From Streptomyces sp. NBRC 110028 (lineage in GTDB: Bacteria > Actinomycetota > Actinomycetes > Streptomycetales > Streptomycetaceae): DNA of 49,776 bases. Position 1 is the first letter of the stretch. The number at the start of each line of letters is the position of its first letter. The translations under genes and the position numbers were made by a program. The notes under the pieces are model-generated. The model worked only from the letters and a program-made list of their open reading frames with translations. It did no database searches and was not told where the DNA came from. The stretch covers positions 1 to 49,776 of the forward strand of contig NZ_BBUZ01000052.1 in assembly GCF_001417735.1 (NCBI RefSeq). Reading direction: 5' to 3'. Positions 16,027 through 23,882 of this stretch are shown here, piece by piece.

Positions 16027-16947
16027 GTGATGCCTCCCGCCGCCCTTCCCTCGCCGCTGACCCCGCTCGCCGATCCGGTCGTGGAGCGTGCGGGGCTGGA
16101 GCTGCGGCTGAAGCGGGACGACCTCATCCACCCCACCGTCCCCGGCAACAAGTGGCGCAAGCTCACGCCCAATCTGCGGGCCGCCGCCGAGCAGGGGCAT
16201 ACGCGGCTGCTCACCTTCGGCGGGGCGTACTCCAACCACATCCGCGCCGTCGCCGCCGCCGGGGCCGCGCGGGGCATGTCGACGGTGGGGATCATCCGGG
16301 GCGACGAGCTGGCCGACGCGCCGCGCAACTGGTCGCTGGCGCTCGCCGAGTCGTACGGCATGCGGCTGTCCTTCCTCGACCGGTCCGGGTACCGGGAGAT
16401 GCTGCGCTCCCTGGACGACCCGGGGACCCTGCGGGAGCTGGAGGCGCGGTGGGGGCGCTGCTATGTGCTGCCGGAGGGCGGTTCGAACGCGCTCGCCGCG
16501 CACGGGGCGGCCGAGCTGGTCGCGGAGATGCCCGGTCTGGGCGCGCGCGACTTCGTGTGCTGCGCGGTCGGCACCGGCGGCACGCTGGCCGGGATCGCCG
16601 CCGCCCTGCCGGAGGGGGCGCGGGCGGTGGGGTTCGCCGTGCTGAAGGGGGCGGACGGGTATCTGGAGGGCGAGGTGGCGGCGCTGCACCGGCTCGGGTG
16701 GGGGCGGGAGTTCGGCGATTGGCGCATCGAGCACGGGTGGCACGGGGGCGGGTACGGGCGGGTCCCGGCCGAGCTGGATGCGTTCGCGGCGGGGTTCGAG
16801 GAGCGGCACGGGGTGCGGGTGGAGCGGCGGTACGTGGCGAAGATGCTGTGGGGGCTGTACGGGCTGGCGGAGGCCGGGGCGCTGCCCCGGGGCGGCCGGG
16901 TGACGGCGGTGGTCACCGGGCCGCCGGATCCTGCGGGTGCGGGGTAG
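16027..16947 (+). CDS. PLP-dependent ACC deaminase/D-cysteine desulfhydrase family protein
   Basis: A 306-residue fold-type II PLP enzyme. The PLP lysine is in GNKWRKL (about residue 41), the substrate/phosphate segments are GGAYSNHIRA and the Gly loop GTGGTLAG. This family covers 1-aminocyclopropane-1-carboxylate deaminase and D-cysteine desulfhydrase. The Tyr-Glu pair that marks true ACC deaminases in the C-terminal part is not evident here (the region reads KMLWGLYGLAEAG), so a D-amino acid desulfhydrase or lyase is more likely. The GTG start is immediately followed by an ATG. It appears to be a single-gene unit. Confidence 0.83.
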   Translation: MMPPAALPSPLTPLADPVVERAGLELRLKRDDLIHPTVPGNKWRKLTPNLRAAAEQGHTRLLTFGGAYSNHIRAVAAAGAARGMSTVGIIRGDELADAPRNWSLALAESYGMRLSFLDRSGYREMLRSLDDPGTLRELEARWGRCYVLPEGGSNALAAHGAAELVAEMPGLGARDFVCCAVGTGGTLAGIAAALPEGARAVGFAVLKGADGYLEGEVAALHRLGWGREFGDWRIEHGWHGGGYGRVPAELDAFAAGFEERHGVRVERRYVAKMLWGLYGLAEAGALPRGGRVTAVVTGPPDPAGAG

Positions 16948-16980
16948 GGGGCTTGTCCCCCGCCCCGCCCCTTCCCGAAT

Positions 16981-17023
16981 CCGGGGGCTCCGCCCCCGGC
17001 CCCCCACCGGGGCTCCGCCCCGG
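16981..17023 (+). terminator. Two GC-rich hairpins downstream of the PLP enzyme
   Basis: CCGGGGG-CTCCG-CCCCCGG and CCGGGGCTCCGCCCCGG stand back to back. Such CTCCG-loop hairpins are widespread in Streptomyces intergenic DNA and are used as terminators. They lie between this gene and the convergent DNA ligase gene, so may serve both. Confidence 0.6.
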
Positions 17024-17122
17024 ACCCCGAGGCCGGGGCGAGGCGGGCAGGCGCGGGACCCCGCGGAGAAAACGAGGCCAATGGTCCGCCCGGCGCGCTC
17101 GGGGCTGGGGCTCGGCGCGGGG

Positions 17123-18046
17123 TCATTCCCCGGCCCGTAGCCGGATGACCGACGTCGCCGCGTGGCGGACCGTGCTTTCCTGGCGCACCTCCACCGTCAG
17201 GTCCGGCGCGATCGGCTGGTAGGCGATCCACGCGCCGACCGTGTCGAGCGCCGTGGGCGGGTCCGGGGAGGGGGATTCCACCGGTGGCAGGTCCCGCAGG
17301 GCCGGGGCGAGCTGGGCCCGGACCGCCGGGGAGAGGGGGCCGGAGACGACGGGGGTGTCATCGCCCGGCAGGACGAGGGCCAGGGCGCGGGGGCGGAATC
17401 GGGGGCCGACGACGCCGACGACCACGGCGTCCCGGGTTTCCGAGTGCCGCAGCTTCCGCCAGTGCCGTCCGGGCCGGTACGGCTGGTCGGGGCTCTTGAT
17501 GACCAGCCCCTCGACGCCGATGGCCGGGAACGCCTCGTACCAGGTGGCGGCCAGCTCCGGGTCCATCGTCATCGGGACGGCCTGCAGGGGCGGGCCGTAC
17601 GGTTCGAGGAGCGCGACGAGGCGGGCGCGGCGTTCGGCGTACGGCCGCGGCCGCAGGTCGTCCGGGCCGCTCGCGAGGAGGTCGAACGCGGCGTAGGACG
17701 CGGGGAGTTCGCGGGCGAGCCGCGCGGCGCGGGCCTCGGACGCGGCGGTGGCGCGCTTCTGGACGGCGGCGAAGTCGGTGTGGCGCCCGACCCACACCAC
17801 CACCTCCCCGTCGAGCACGGTGCCCACCGGGAGCCGCAGGGCGGCGGCCGCAAGGTCGGGGAAGGCGCGGGTGACGATGCGGCCGGAGCGGGTCTGCATC
17901 CGCACCTCGTCCGCCAGCCGGAAGATCAGCAGCCGGTGGCCGTCGAACTTCGGCTCGTAGGCCAGCTGCCGCCCCGGCACGGCGACCGGCAGGGTCGGAA
18001 CGGGCCGGGCCAGCGCCACCGGCACGGGTGGCAGCAGGGCGGTCAT
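17123..18046 (-). CDS. ATP-dependent DNA ligase (stand-alone LigD-type ligase domain)
   Basis: A 307-residue ATP-dependent ligase for non-homologous end joining. The adenylation lysine is Lys33 in EPKFDGHRLL (motif I, KxDG type); RSGRIVTRAFPD and LDGEVVVW are motifs Ia and III, GVEGLVIKSP is motif IV and WRKLRHSETRD motif V, followed by an OB-fold. There is no polymerase or 3'-phosphoesterase domain in the chain. Its ATG overlaps the stop of the polymerase gene (ATGA), so the split LigD parts are made together. Confidence 0.9.
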   Translation of the reverse strand: MTALLPPVPVALARPVPTLPVAVPGRQLAYEPKFDGHRLLIFRLADEVRMQTRSGRIVTRAFPDLAAAALRLPVGTVLDGEVVVWVGRHTDFAAVQKRATAASEARAARLARELPASYAAFDLLASGPDDLRPRPYAERRARLVALLEPYGPPLQAVPMTMDPELAATWYEAFPAIGVEGLVIKSPDQPYRPGRHWRKLRHSETRDAVVVGVVGPRFRPRALALVLPGDDTPVVSGPLSPAVRAQLAPALRDLPPVESPSPDPPTALDTVGAWIAYQPIAPDLTVEVRQESTVRHAATSVIRLRAGE

Positions 18047-18939
18047 GACGTGGCGGGCAACGGGTGGGCCCGTGCCGGGTCGAGGAGCGGGGCGAGCAGA
18101 TCGCCGTGGCGGTCGAGGCGGGCGGGGACGTCGTCGATCCGGAAGACCAGCCGCCCGGGGTCGTCGCACGCCTCCACCTCGTCCCAGGTCACGGGCGTGG
18201 AGACGGTCGGCTCCGGGCGGGCGCGGGGCGTGTACGGGGCGGCGGTGGTCTTGGCGGCGGCGTTCTGGCTGAAGTCGACGAACACCTTGCCGGGCCGCAG
18301 GGAGCGCGTCATCTTCTGGATGGCCAGCCCCGGCAGCGCGGCGGAGGCCTCCGCCGCGAGCCGCCGGGCGTAGTGGGTGACCTGCCGGGACGGCGCCGGT
18401 TCCAGCGGGGTCAGCAGATGCAGCCCCTTGGAGCCGCTGGTCTTGGCGTACGCGGCCAGCCCGTCCGCGGCCAGCCGCTCCCGCAGCCATACGGCGACGG
18501 CGCAGCAGTCCACGATCGTGGCGGGCGGGCCGGGGTCGAGGTCGAACACCAGCCGGTTGGCGATGCCCGTTCCCTCGTCGATCCGCCACATGGGTACGTG
18601 GAACTCGACCACCAGGTTCGCCGCCCACATCAGCGAGGCCAGGTCCTGCACCAGCACCTGGCGCGCGGTCTCCCCCTCATGGCGGCTGACCTCGGCGGTC
18701 GTCACCCACGAGGGGGTGCCGGGGGGCGGGTTCTTGGTGAAGAACGTCTGCCCGTCCGGGCCGTCCGGATAGCGCAGGAACGCGAGGGGGCGCCCCCGCA
18801 GATGGCCGAGCATCGGGTCCGCGGCGGACGCCAGATAGTGCAGCAGCTCGCCCTTGGTGGTGCCGGTGGCCGGATGGATGACCTTGTCGAGGTTCCTGAG
18901 CGCGATCCGTCGCCCCTCCACCTCCGTGATCGGGGACAT
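18043..18939 (-). CDS. LigD-type primase/polymerase
   Basis: A 298-residue archaeo-eukaryotic primase-like polymerase that fills in ends during NHEJ. VIHPATGTTKGELLHYL opens the domain, FDLDPG holds the metal-binding Asp133 and Asp135, KTSGSKGLHLLTPL binds the nucleotide/phosphate, and GKVFVDFSQN gives the third Asp. It is a single-domain protein of the size usual for stand-alone PolDom enzymes. It is first in an operon with the ligase; its start is only 30 bases from that of the divergent Ku gene. Confidence 0.93.
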   Translation of the reverse strand: MSPITEVEGRRIALRNLDKVIHPATGTTKGELLHYLASAADPMLGHLRGRPLAFLRYPDGPDGQTFFTKNPPPGTPSWVTTAEVSRHEGETARQVLVQDLASLMWAANLVVEFHVPMWRIDEGTGIANRLVFDLDPGPPATIVDCCAVAVWLRERLAADGLAAYAKTSGSKGLHLLTPLEPAPSRQVTHYARRLAAEASAALPGLAIQKMTRSLRPGKVFVDFSQNAAAKTTAAPYTPRARPEPTVSTPVTWDEVEACDDPGRLVFRIDDVPARLDRHGDLLAPLLDPARAHPLPATS

Positions 18940-18969
18940 ACGATAAGAATCTCACGAAAGGGATCAAGC

Positions 18970-19968
18970 ATGCGATCTATCTGGAATGGGAACATTTCGT
19001 TCGGCCTGGTGAGCATCCCGATCAAGATGTATCCGGCGACCGAGGACCACTCGGTGTCCTTCCGGCAGATCCACACCGCCGACGGCGGCCGCATCCGCTA
19101 TCGCAAGGTCTGCGAGCTGGAGGACAAGCAGGTCGATTCGGAGGAGATCGGCAAGGCGTACGAGGATGCCGACGGTGCCCTGATCCCGATCACCGACGAG
19201 GACCTGGCCGCCCTTCCGCTGCCGACCACCCGCGCCCTGGAGATCGAGGCGTTCGTGAACGCCTCGGACATCGATCCGCTGCAGATGGGCGACGCCTACT
19301 ACCTCGGCGCCAACGGCACCGCCGCCGCCAAGCCGTACGCCCTGCTCCGCGAGGCCCTCAAGCGCAGTGAGAAGGTCGCCATCGCCAAGTACGCCCACCG
19401 CGGGCGGGAACGGCTCGGCATGCTGCGCGTCGTCGGCGACGCCATCGCCATGCACCGGCTGCTGTGGCCGGACGAGGTGCGCGAGCCCGCGGGTGTGGCG
19501 CCCAAGGAGAAGGTCACGGTGAAACCGGCCGAGCTGGATCTCGCCGACACCCTGATGGCCACGCTCGGCGAGGTGAACCTGAGCGAACTGCACGACGAGT
19601 ACCACGAGGCCCTGGAGTCCCTGGTGGCGGCGAAGGTCTCCGGCGCCACCCCCACCGCCGAACCGGGCCAGCGCCCGACCGGCGCCCAGGTCGTGGACCT
19701 GATGGCCGCGCTGAAGGACAGCGTCCGCAGCGCGAAGGAGGCCCGCGGCGAATCGGCCGAGGAGGCGGAGGCGGCCGAGGCAGCCGAATCGGCCGAGGAG
19801 AAGGCGACGGTCACCGAACTGACCGGCCGCAAGAAGGCCCCCGCCAAGAAGAAGGAGCCCGGGAAGAAGACGGCCGCGAAGAAGGCCGCGGCCAAGAAGA
19901 CCGCGGCGAAGAAGCAGACGCCGAAAAAGGCGGCGGCCAAGAAGCAGCCCGGCAAGCGCGGCGCCTGA
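18970..19968 (+). CDS. ku: Ku DNA end-binding protein with a long lysine-rich tail
   Basis: A 332-residue homodimeric Ku ring protein that binds double-strand ends and recruits LigD. The bacterial Ku core runs from MRSIWNGNISFGLVSIPIK to about residue 255. A Glu/Ala-rich linker (about 260-285) is followed by a histone H1-like tail with repeated AAKK units to the end. Such tails add non-specific DNA binding in other actinobacterial Ku proteins. AAAGGGA lies before the ATG. With the divergent polymerase and ligase it forms the NHEJ set. Confidence 0.95.
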   Translation: MRSIWNGNISFGLVSIPIKMYPATEDHSVSFRQIHTADGGRIRYRKVCELEDKQVDSEEIGKAYEDADGALIPITDEDLAALPLPTTRALEIEAFVNASDIDPLQMGDAYYLGANGTAAAKPYALLREALKRSEKVAIAKYAHRGRERLGMLRVVGDAIAMHRLLWPDEVREPAGVAPKEKVTVKPAELDLADTLMATLGEVNLSELHDEYHEALESLVAAKVSGATPTAEPGQRPTGAQVVDLMAALKDSVRSAKEARGESAEEAEAAEAAESAEEKATVTELTGRKKAPAKKKEPGKKTAAKKAAAKKTAAKKQTPKKAAAKKQPGKRGA

Positions 19969-19987
19969 CGCGGGGTGCGGGGTCACG

Positions 19988-20036
19988 CCCGCCCCACCCG
20001 GCCACCCGCCGGTGGCGGGTGGCCGGGTGGGGCGGG
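19988..20036. terminator. Very strong bidirectional hairpin between ku and the NmrA-like gene
   Basis: A perfect 23-bp GC-rich stem closes a 3-base GGT loop. It lies 19 bases after the Ku stop and 29 bases from the stop of the convergent reductase gene. It is symmetrical, so it can end both transcripts. Confidence 0.85.
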
Positions 20037-20065
20037 CACCCACAGCGCACCCCCGGCGCACCGGC

Positions 20066-20896
20066 CTATCCGCCGAAGGCACCCCGGTGGTCCGCGACCC
20101 ACTCCGCGAACGTCCGAGGCGGGCGGCCCGTGATGCGCTCGACCTCCGGGGAGATCGCCTGCGGCCGGTCCACGCAGCCCGCGGAGAACCGCAGCAGCGC
20201 ATCCGCGATCTCCGGTGTCACGAACCCGCCGATCATCTTCTCGCGCGCCACCTCGTGCGGAATCTCCTCGTACCGCAGGGGCCGCCCGATGGCCTCGCCG
20301 ATGACGCGCACCTGGTCGGCGAAGGTCAGCGACTCCGGGCCGGTCAGCTCGGGCGTCCGGCCGACCAGGTCGTCGGTGAGGAGCGCGCGGGCGGCGACGG
20401 CACCCATGTCGGCCTCGTGGATGGGCGCCACGTGCGCTCCGGCGTACGCGCCGTACACCACGTCCCCGGCCTTGATCTGGTCCGCCCACTGGAAGGCGTT
20501 CACGGCGAAGGCACCCGGCCGGACATGGGTCCATTCCAGCCCGGTGCGCTCGACCTGGGCCTCCAGCTCGCGGTGCATGGCACCGATCGGGTTGTCCTTC
20601 GGGTCGGCCTCCTCGAGGACGGAGGACGAGGAGAGCGTCACGATGCGCCGCACCCCGCTCTCCTTGGCCCGCTCCAGCAGTTTCTCGACGCCCAGCTGCC
20701 ACGCCACCGCGCCGTGGAGGAAGAGCCCGGTGGCTCCCTCCAGCGGCAGGTCCTCGGTCCGTGCCCCGCTGACCCCGTCGGGGAAGCGGGTGGCCTCGGG
20801 GTCACGGGTGAGCGCGCGGACCTCCGCGCCCGCGGCGGCCAGTTCCTCCACCACATGCGCGCCGACGTTTCCGGTGGCTCCGGTTACCACGATCAT
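20066..20896 (-). CDS. NmrA-like NAD(P)-binding protein (atypical SDR)
   Basis: A 276-residue atypical SDR. MIVVTGATGNVGAHVVEEL is the dinucleotide-binding N-terminus (GxxGxxG), RALTRDP follows the second strand with an Arg suited to NADPH, and THVRPGAFAVNAFQWAD is the conserved NmrA-like stretch. These proteins act as quinone oxidoreductases or redox sensors; the substrate is unknown. It is divergent from a TetR gene and shares a 144-base region with a palindrome, so it is very likely the regulator's target. Confidence 0.87.
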   Translation of the reverse strand: MIVVTGATGNVGAHVVEELAAAGAEVRALTRDPEATRFPDGVSGARTEDLPLEGATGLFLHGAVAWQLGVEKLLERAKESGVRRIVTLSSSSVLEEADPKDNPIGAMHRELEAQVERTGLEWTHVRPGAFAVNAFQWADQIKAGDVVYGAYAGAHVAPIHEADMGAVAARALLTDDLVGRTPELTGPESLTFADQVRVIGEAIGRPLRYEEIPHEVAREKMIGGFVTPEIADALLRFSAGCVDRPQAISPEVERITGRPPRTFAEWVADHRGAFGG

Positions 20897-20938
20897 GACG
20901 TGCCTCCCTGGCTGTCCTCAAGCATTCCCGAAGCCAGG

Positions 20939-20985
20939 TTCATCCAATCGGATGAAGTTGTCAAACACATAGATGGAGCTAGTCT
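20939..20985. promoter_or_regulatory. Shared operator and divergent promoters of the NmrA-like and TetR genes
   Basis: The operator TTCATCC-AATC-GGATGAA (20939-20956) has perfect 7-base arms. On the minus strand it fills the 17-base spacer between TTGACA (20960-20965) and GAACCT, a -35/-10 candidate for the reductase gene. On the plus strand TTGTCA (20958-20963) and TAGTCT (20980-20985) are 16 bases apart and would drive the TetR gene. Binding of the TetR protein would block both. Confidence 0.6.
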
Positions 20986-21040
20986 GGTCCGATCGAGCAC
21001 GGAATCGAGCACGGAGCAGTGGCACGAGGAGTTGAAGGAC

Positions 21041-21640
21041 ATGGAGGGGACGCCGAAGAGGCCCCGCCGCGCCCCCGCGCCCGAGGAGCGCAAGCTGTGC
21101 CCGGAGCGCTCCCGGCGGCTGCTGCTGGAGGCCGCGCGGGACGAGTTCGCGCAGAAGGGGTTCGCGGGCGCCCGGGTGCAGGACATCGCGGACCGGGCGG
21201 GCGTCAACAAGCAGCTGATCGCGTACCACTTCGGCGGCAAGGAGGGGCTGTACCGGGAGCTGGGCCGTGAGTGGCTGAAGCGTGAGGAGACCTTCAACGA
21301 CCCCTCGATCCCCCTCGACGAGCTGGTCGAGCGCTACCTCCGGGAGGCCTTCGCCGACCCCCGGGCGACCCGGTTCAACGCCTGGTGCGGCCTGGACGAC
21401 GCCGTGCCGGAGGAAGGCCCGGAAGACCTCTCCGACCTGCGGCGCCGCCAGGCCGCCGGCGAGATCGCGGAGGACATCGACCCCGCCATGGCGATGCTGC
21501 TGTGCGTCAGCCTGGTCGCGGCGCCGATCGCGCTGCCGCACGCCGTGCGGCGGTACTTCGACGCCGATCCGGAGTCACCGGAGTTCCGCGAGCACTACGC
21601 GGAGCAGCTGCGCCGGATCATCCGCCACCTGGCGATCTGA
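21041..21640 (+). CDS. TetR family transcriptional regulator
   Basis: A 199-residue TetR regulator. The N-terminal HTH spans about residues 25-65 (FAGARVQDIADRAGVNKQ, then LIAYHFGGKEGLY). The C-terminal ligand domain is all-helical and of ordinary length. It probably represses the divergent NmrA-like reductase gene and itself through the palindrome between them; a reactive quinone or electrophile would be a logical inducer, which is inference. Start: the ATG follows GAGGAG by 10 bases. Confidence 0.9.
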   Translation: MEGTPKRPRRAPAPEERKLCPERSRRLLLEAARDEFAQKGFAGARVQDIADRAGVNKQLIAYHFGGKEGLYRELGREWLKREETFNDPSIPLDELVERYLREAFADPRATRFNAWCGLDDAVPEEGPEDLSDLRRRQAAGEIAEDIDPAMAMLLCVSLVAAPIALPHAVRRYFDADPESPEFREHYAEQLRRIIRHLAI

Positions 21641-21651
21641 AAGCGACGCGG

Positions 21652-23121
21652 CTACTCCGTCACCCCGTCGATCTGGAACGTCTGCACGGACTGCGCGGCG
21701 AACGGAACGCTCAGCCGCTTGCCGTCCAGCACCGTGTCCCGGCGCGCGGTGTACAGGTCGCCGCCGCCCGCCGTCTGTGTCGACCAGCGCGGCACGAGGC
21801 CGCCCGTACCGCCGGTGACCTGGCCGAACCGGGACAGGTCGAAGGTCATGGTCTGCGCGGCGCCGGGGTTGACGGCGACGAGCACGAGGCGGCGTGCGGC
21901 CGGGTCGTACGCCGCCACCGCGTGGTCCGAGCCGGTGGCCAGGACCCGCATGCCGGGGCGGATGTGCCGGGTGAACTGGGCCAGGACGTAGTACTTGGTC
22001 TGCACGGCACCCGGCTGCGCGGTGTTCGGGTCGTAGTGGATGAGCGCCCAGCCCGCGCTGGGGTCCATGACCTGCCAGTAGCACCAGGCGGTCGGGTGCA
22101 GCCGGCGGAAGTCCAGGCAGAGGTTGGTGGCGAGGGTGAGGCCCGTGCCGTCCTTGTCGCCGGTCTCGGAGTTCCACAGCTTCTTGCCCGCGGCGCGCAC
22201 GTCCGCGTACAGCAGGTCGCGGCGGCCGCCCGAGCCCTGGTAGCCGTGCACGTTGACCTGGTCGACGAGGGCGCGGGTCGCGGTGTCGAAGGAGCTCCAG
22301 GTGGTGCGGGCCAGGTCGTAGCTGGTCTCGTCCGAGGCCGAGATGCGGGCCCCGGTCAGGCCGCGGCTGTCCAGCTCGGTGCGGAGGTGGCCGAGGACGG
22401 TGCGCTGCACCGCCGCGTCGATGTGGCAGCCCTCCTGCGTGCCGTCCGCCTTCCACCACGCGGAGGACGGTTCGTTGAACGGCTCGACGGTGGCGAAGCG
22501 GACGCCCCAGTGGTCCTGGGCGTAGCGGGCGGTGGTGGCGAGGTAGACGGCGAACTGCCGGTAGTTCCAGGACTGGAGGTTGTTGCCGCCGTCCGCCGCG
22601 CCGGAGGGGTTGTGGTTGAGACACATCCACCACATGGGTGAGTTGGAGAACAGCTCGGTGACGGCGCCGCGCTGCACGGCCTTGGTGAGCGCCGCGCGCT
22701 GGACCGCGTCGGAGGCCCAGCGCCAGGCGGAGGAGGCGGGGTCCTCGCTGGACCAGTCGTGCCAGTAGCCCTCGATCTGCTTGAACCGGGGGATGTTGGG
22801 CGAGACGGCCATGGACTGGCCGCCCACGCTGGTCCAGGCGCAGCCGCCGAGGTTGTAGCGGGCGATGTTCAGCCCGAGTCCGGGGAGGGTGGTACCGGCG
22901 TACGTGGTGTTCCTGGTGGTGAAGAAGAGGTCGGCGAAGTCGTCCCGCTGTCCGAAGAGGTTGGCCCACCAGGCGAGCGAGGTGCCCCAGCCCTCCCAGC
23001 CACCGTGGTCGGTGCCCGGGTCGATGGTGACGGCCTCGTCGGCGTGGGCCGTGCCGGTGGTGAGTGCGGTGCCGAGCAGGGTTGCGCTTGCCGCGGTGAG
23101 GAGCGTTCTTCGTCGCACCAT
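21652..23121 (-). CDS. Secreted GH30 glycosidase, endo-beta-1,6-galactanase-like
   Basis: A 489-residue exported glycoside hydrolase. The signal peptide MVRRRTLLTAASATLLG has twin arginines and may be Tat-dependent; cleavage is likely at AHA (25-27). The mature N-terminus with GWEGWGTSLAWWAN, the acid/base Glu217 in VEPFNEPSS and nucleophile Glu319 in LWNSETG fit GH30, most like the subfamily of beta-1,6-galactanases that act on arabinogalactan. A beta-sandwich completes the C-terminus. AAGGGA precedes the ATG. Its end is 11 bases from the convergent TetR stop. Confidence 0.8.
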   Translation of the reverse strand: MVRRRTLLTAASATLLGTALTTGTAHADEAVTIDPGTDHGGWEGWGTSLAWWANLFGQRDDFADLFFTTRNTTYAGTTLPGLGLNIARYNLGGCAWTSVGGQSMAVSPNIPRFKQIEGYWHDWSSEDPASSAWRWASDAVQRAALTKAVQRGAVTELFSNSPMWWMCLNHNPSGAADGGNNLQSWNYRQFAVYLATTARYAQDHWGVRFATVEPFNEPSSAWWKADGTQEGCHIDAAVQRTVLGHLRTELDSRGLTGARISASDETSYDLARTTWSSFDTATRALVDQVNVHGYQGSGGRRDLLYADVRAAGKKLWNSETGDKDGTGLTLATNLCLDFRRLHPTAWCYWQVMDPSAGWALIHYDPNTAQPGAVQTKYYVLAQFTRHIRPGMRVLATGSDHAVAAYDPAARRLVLVAVNPGAAQTMTFDLSRFGQVTGGTGGLVPRWSTQTAGGGDLYTARRDTVLDGKRLSVPFAAQSVQTFQIDGVTE

Positions 23122-23192
23122 GTGTCCCTTCTGCCGCTTGGGGCCCCGTGGTGTGAAGGGTCGGGCGCGGAGAGGGAGTTGTCGAGAGGCAT

Positions 23193-23204
23193 GACAGCGC
23201 TTTC
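23193..23204. promoter_or_regulatory. Candidate LacI-family operator upstream of the GH30 gene
   Basis: GACAGCGCTTTC is a near-palindrome around the AGCGCT core, 71 bases upstream of the GH30 start. AGCGCT-centred palindromes are typical operators of LacI-type sugar regulators (CebR-like) in Streptomyces, which suits a polysaccharide-degrading enzyme. No regulator gene is adjacent. Confidence 0.4.
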
Positions 23205-23267
23205 TGCCGTCGCGGGCCGGTCGCGGGGCGAGGGGGTGTGGGTGTCCCGCCCGTCCGGCGACCGGCC

Positions 23268-23393
23268 GCTCCCCGGCGGCGCCACGGATGCGATGCCGCC
23301 GAAGGTGACCGACTGCGTGGTGTCCGGGTTGGTGCCGGTGATGGTCACCACGGTGCCACCGCCGGTCGACCCCTGGTTCGGAGAGATGGGCAT
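23268..23393 (-). pseudogene. 5' remnant of an IPT/TIG-domain protein
   Basis: The frame starts MPISPNQGSTGGGTVVTITG and runs to VTFGG, the beginning of an IPT/TIG immunoglobulin-like repeat as found in large Streptomyces surface proteins. After about 42 residues the similarity ends and the frame drifts into the GH30 promoter region. Only the first half of one repeat is left. Confidence 0.6.
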
Positions 23394-23882
23394 GGCGTTT
23401 ACTCCCTGCCGCAGACTGAACGGGCCCGGAGGTCCGAAGGCGGCTCAGAGGACGGAACGGGAAGGGACGGAGAGATGGGCCGGGCGGGTCGGACCCGCTC
23501 GCGCTCGCAGGAGAATGCGATGTGCGCCGACCGGGTCGTTGGGGACGCCCGCCCGGCCCCCTCGCGCGGCACGCCCGGCGCCCGGGACCGGCGAGGATGC
23601 GGGGCCAGCTCGCCGGGAACACCGACGGAGGCCATACCGCACATTTTCAGTAATCCATCGAAAGAGTTCCGTCCACAAGAAGTGTGACGTGGCATCACTC
23701 GAATGGCGGGGCGTGCGACCGCCGGGGGTTCCTCACGGCCCTCGCGCCGGGCCCGTGGTGACCGCGCGGGAGCGCGTGCGGCGGGGACTTTCGCCGTCCA
23801 CTCATCCTTTCCCGTGACCCATCGGACGAAGGGGTCACTTCCGCACCCGGCGGGCGTATCCTCTTGCCACATGGGGGCGGAC
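23394..23882. other. Stretch without a convincing gene
   Basis: Open frames on both strands here are Arg/Pro/Gly-rich and lack ribosome binding sites, so I treat them as spurious. The stretch must hold the promoter of the five-gene kinase operon; a moderately A/T-rich patch around 23640-23700 is the most likely place, but no -35/-10 pair stands out. Confidence 0.4.

Noticed and set aside
16981..17023. CTCCG-loop GC hairpins as a mobile repeat family
   Set aside because: Such hairpins are very common in Streptomyces intergenic DNA and look like ordinary terminators here.
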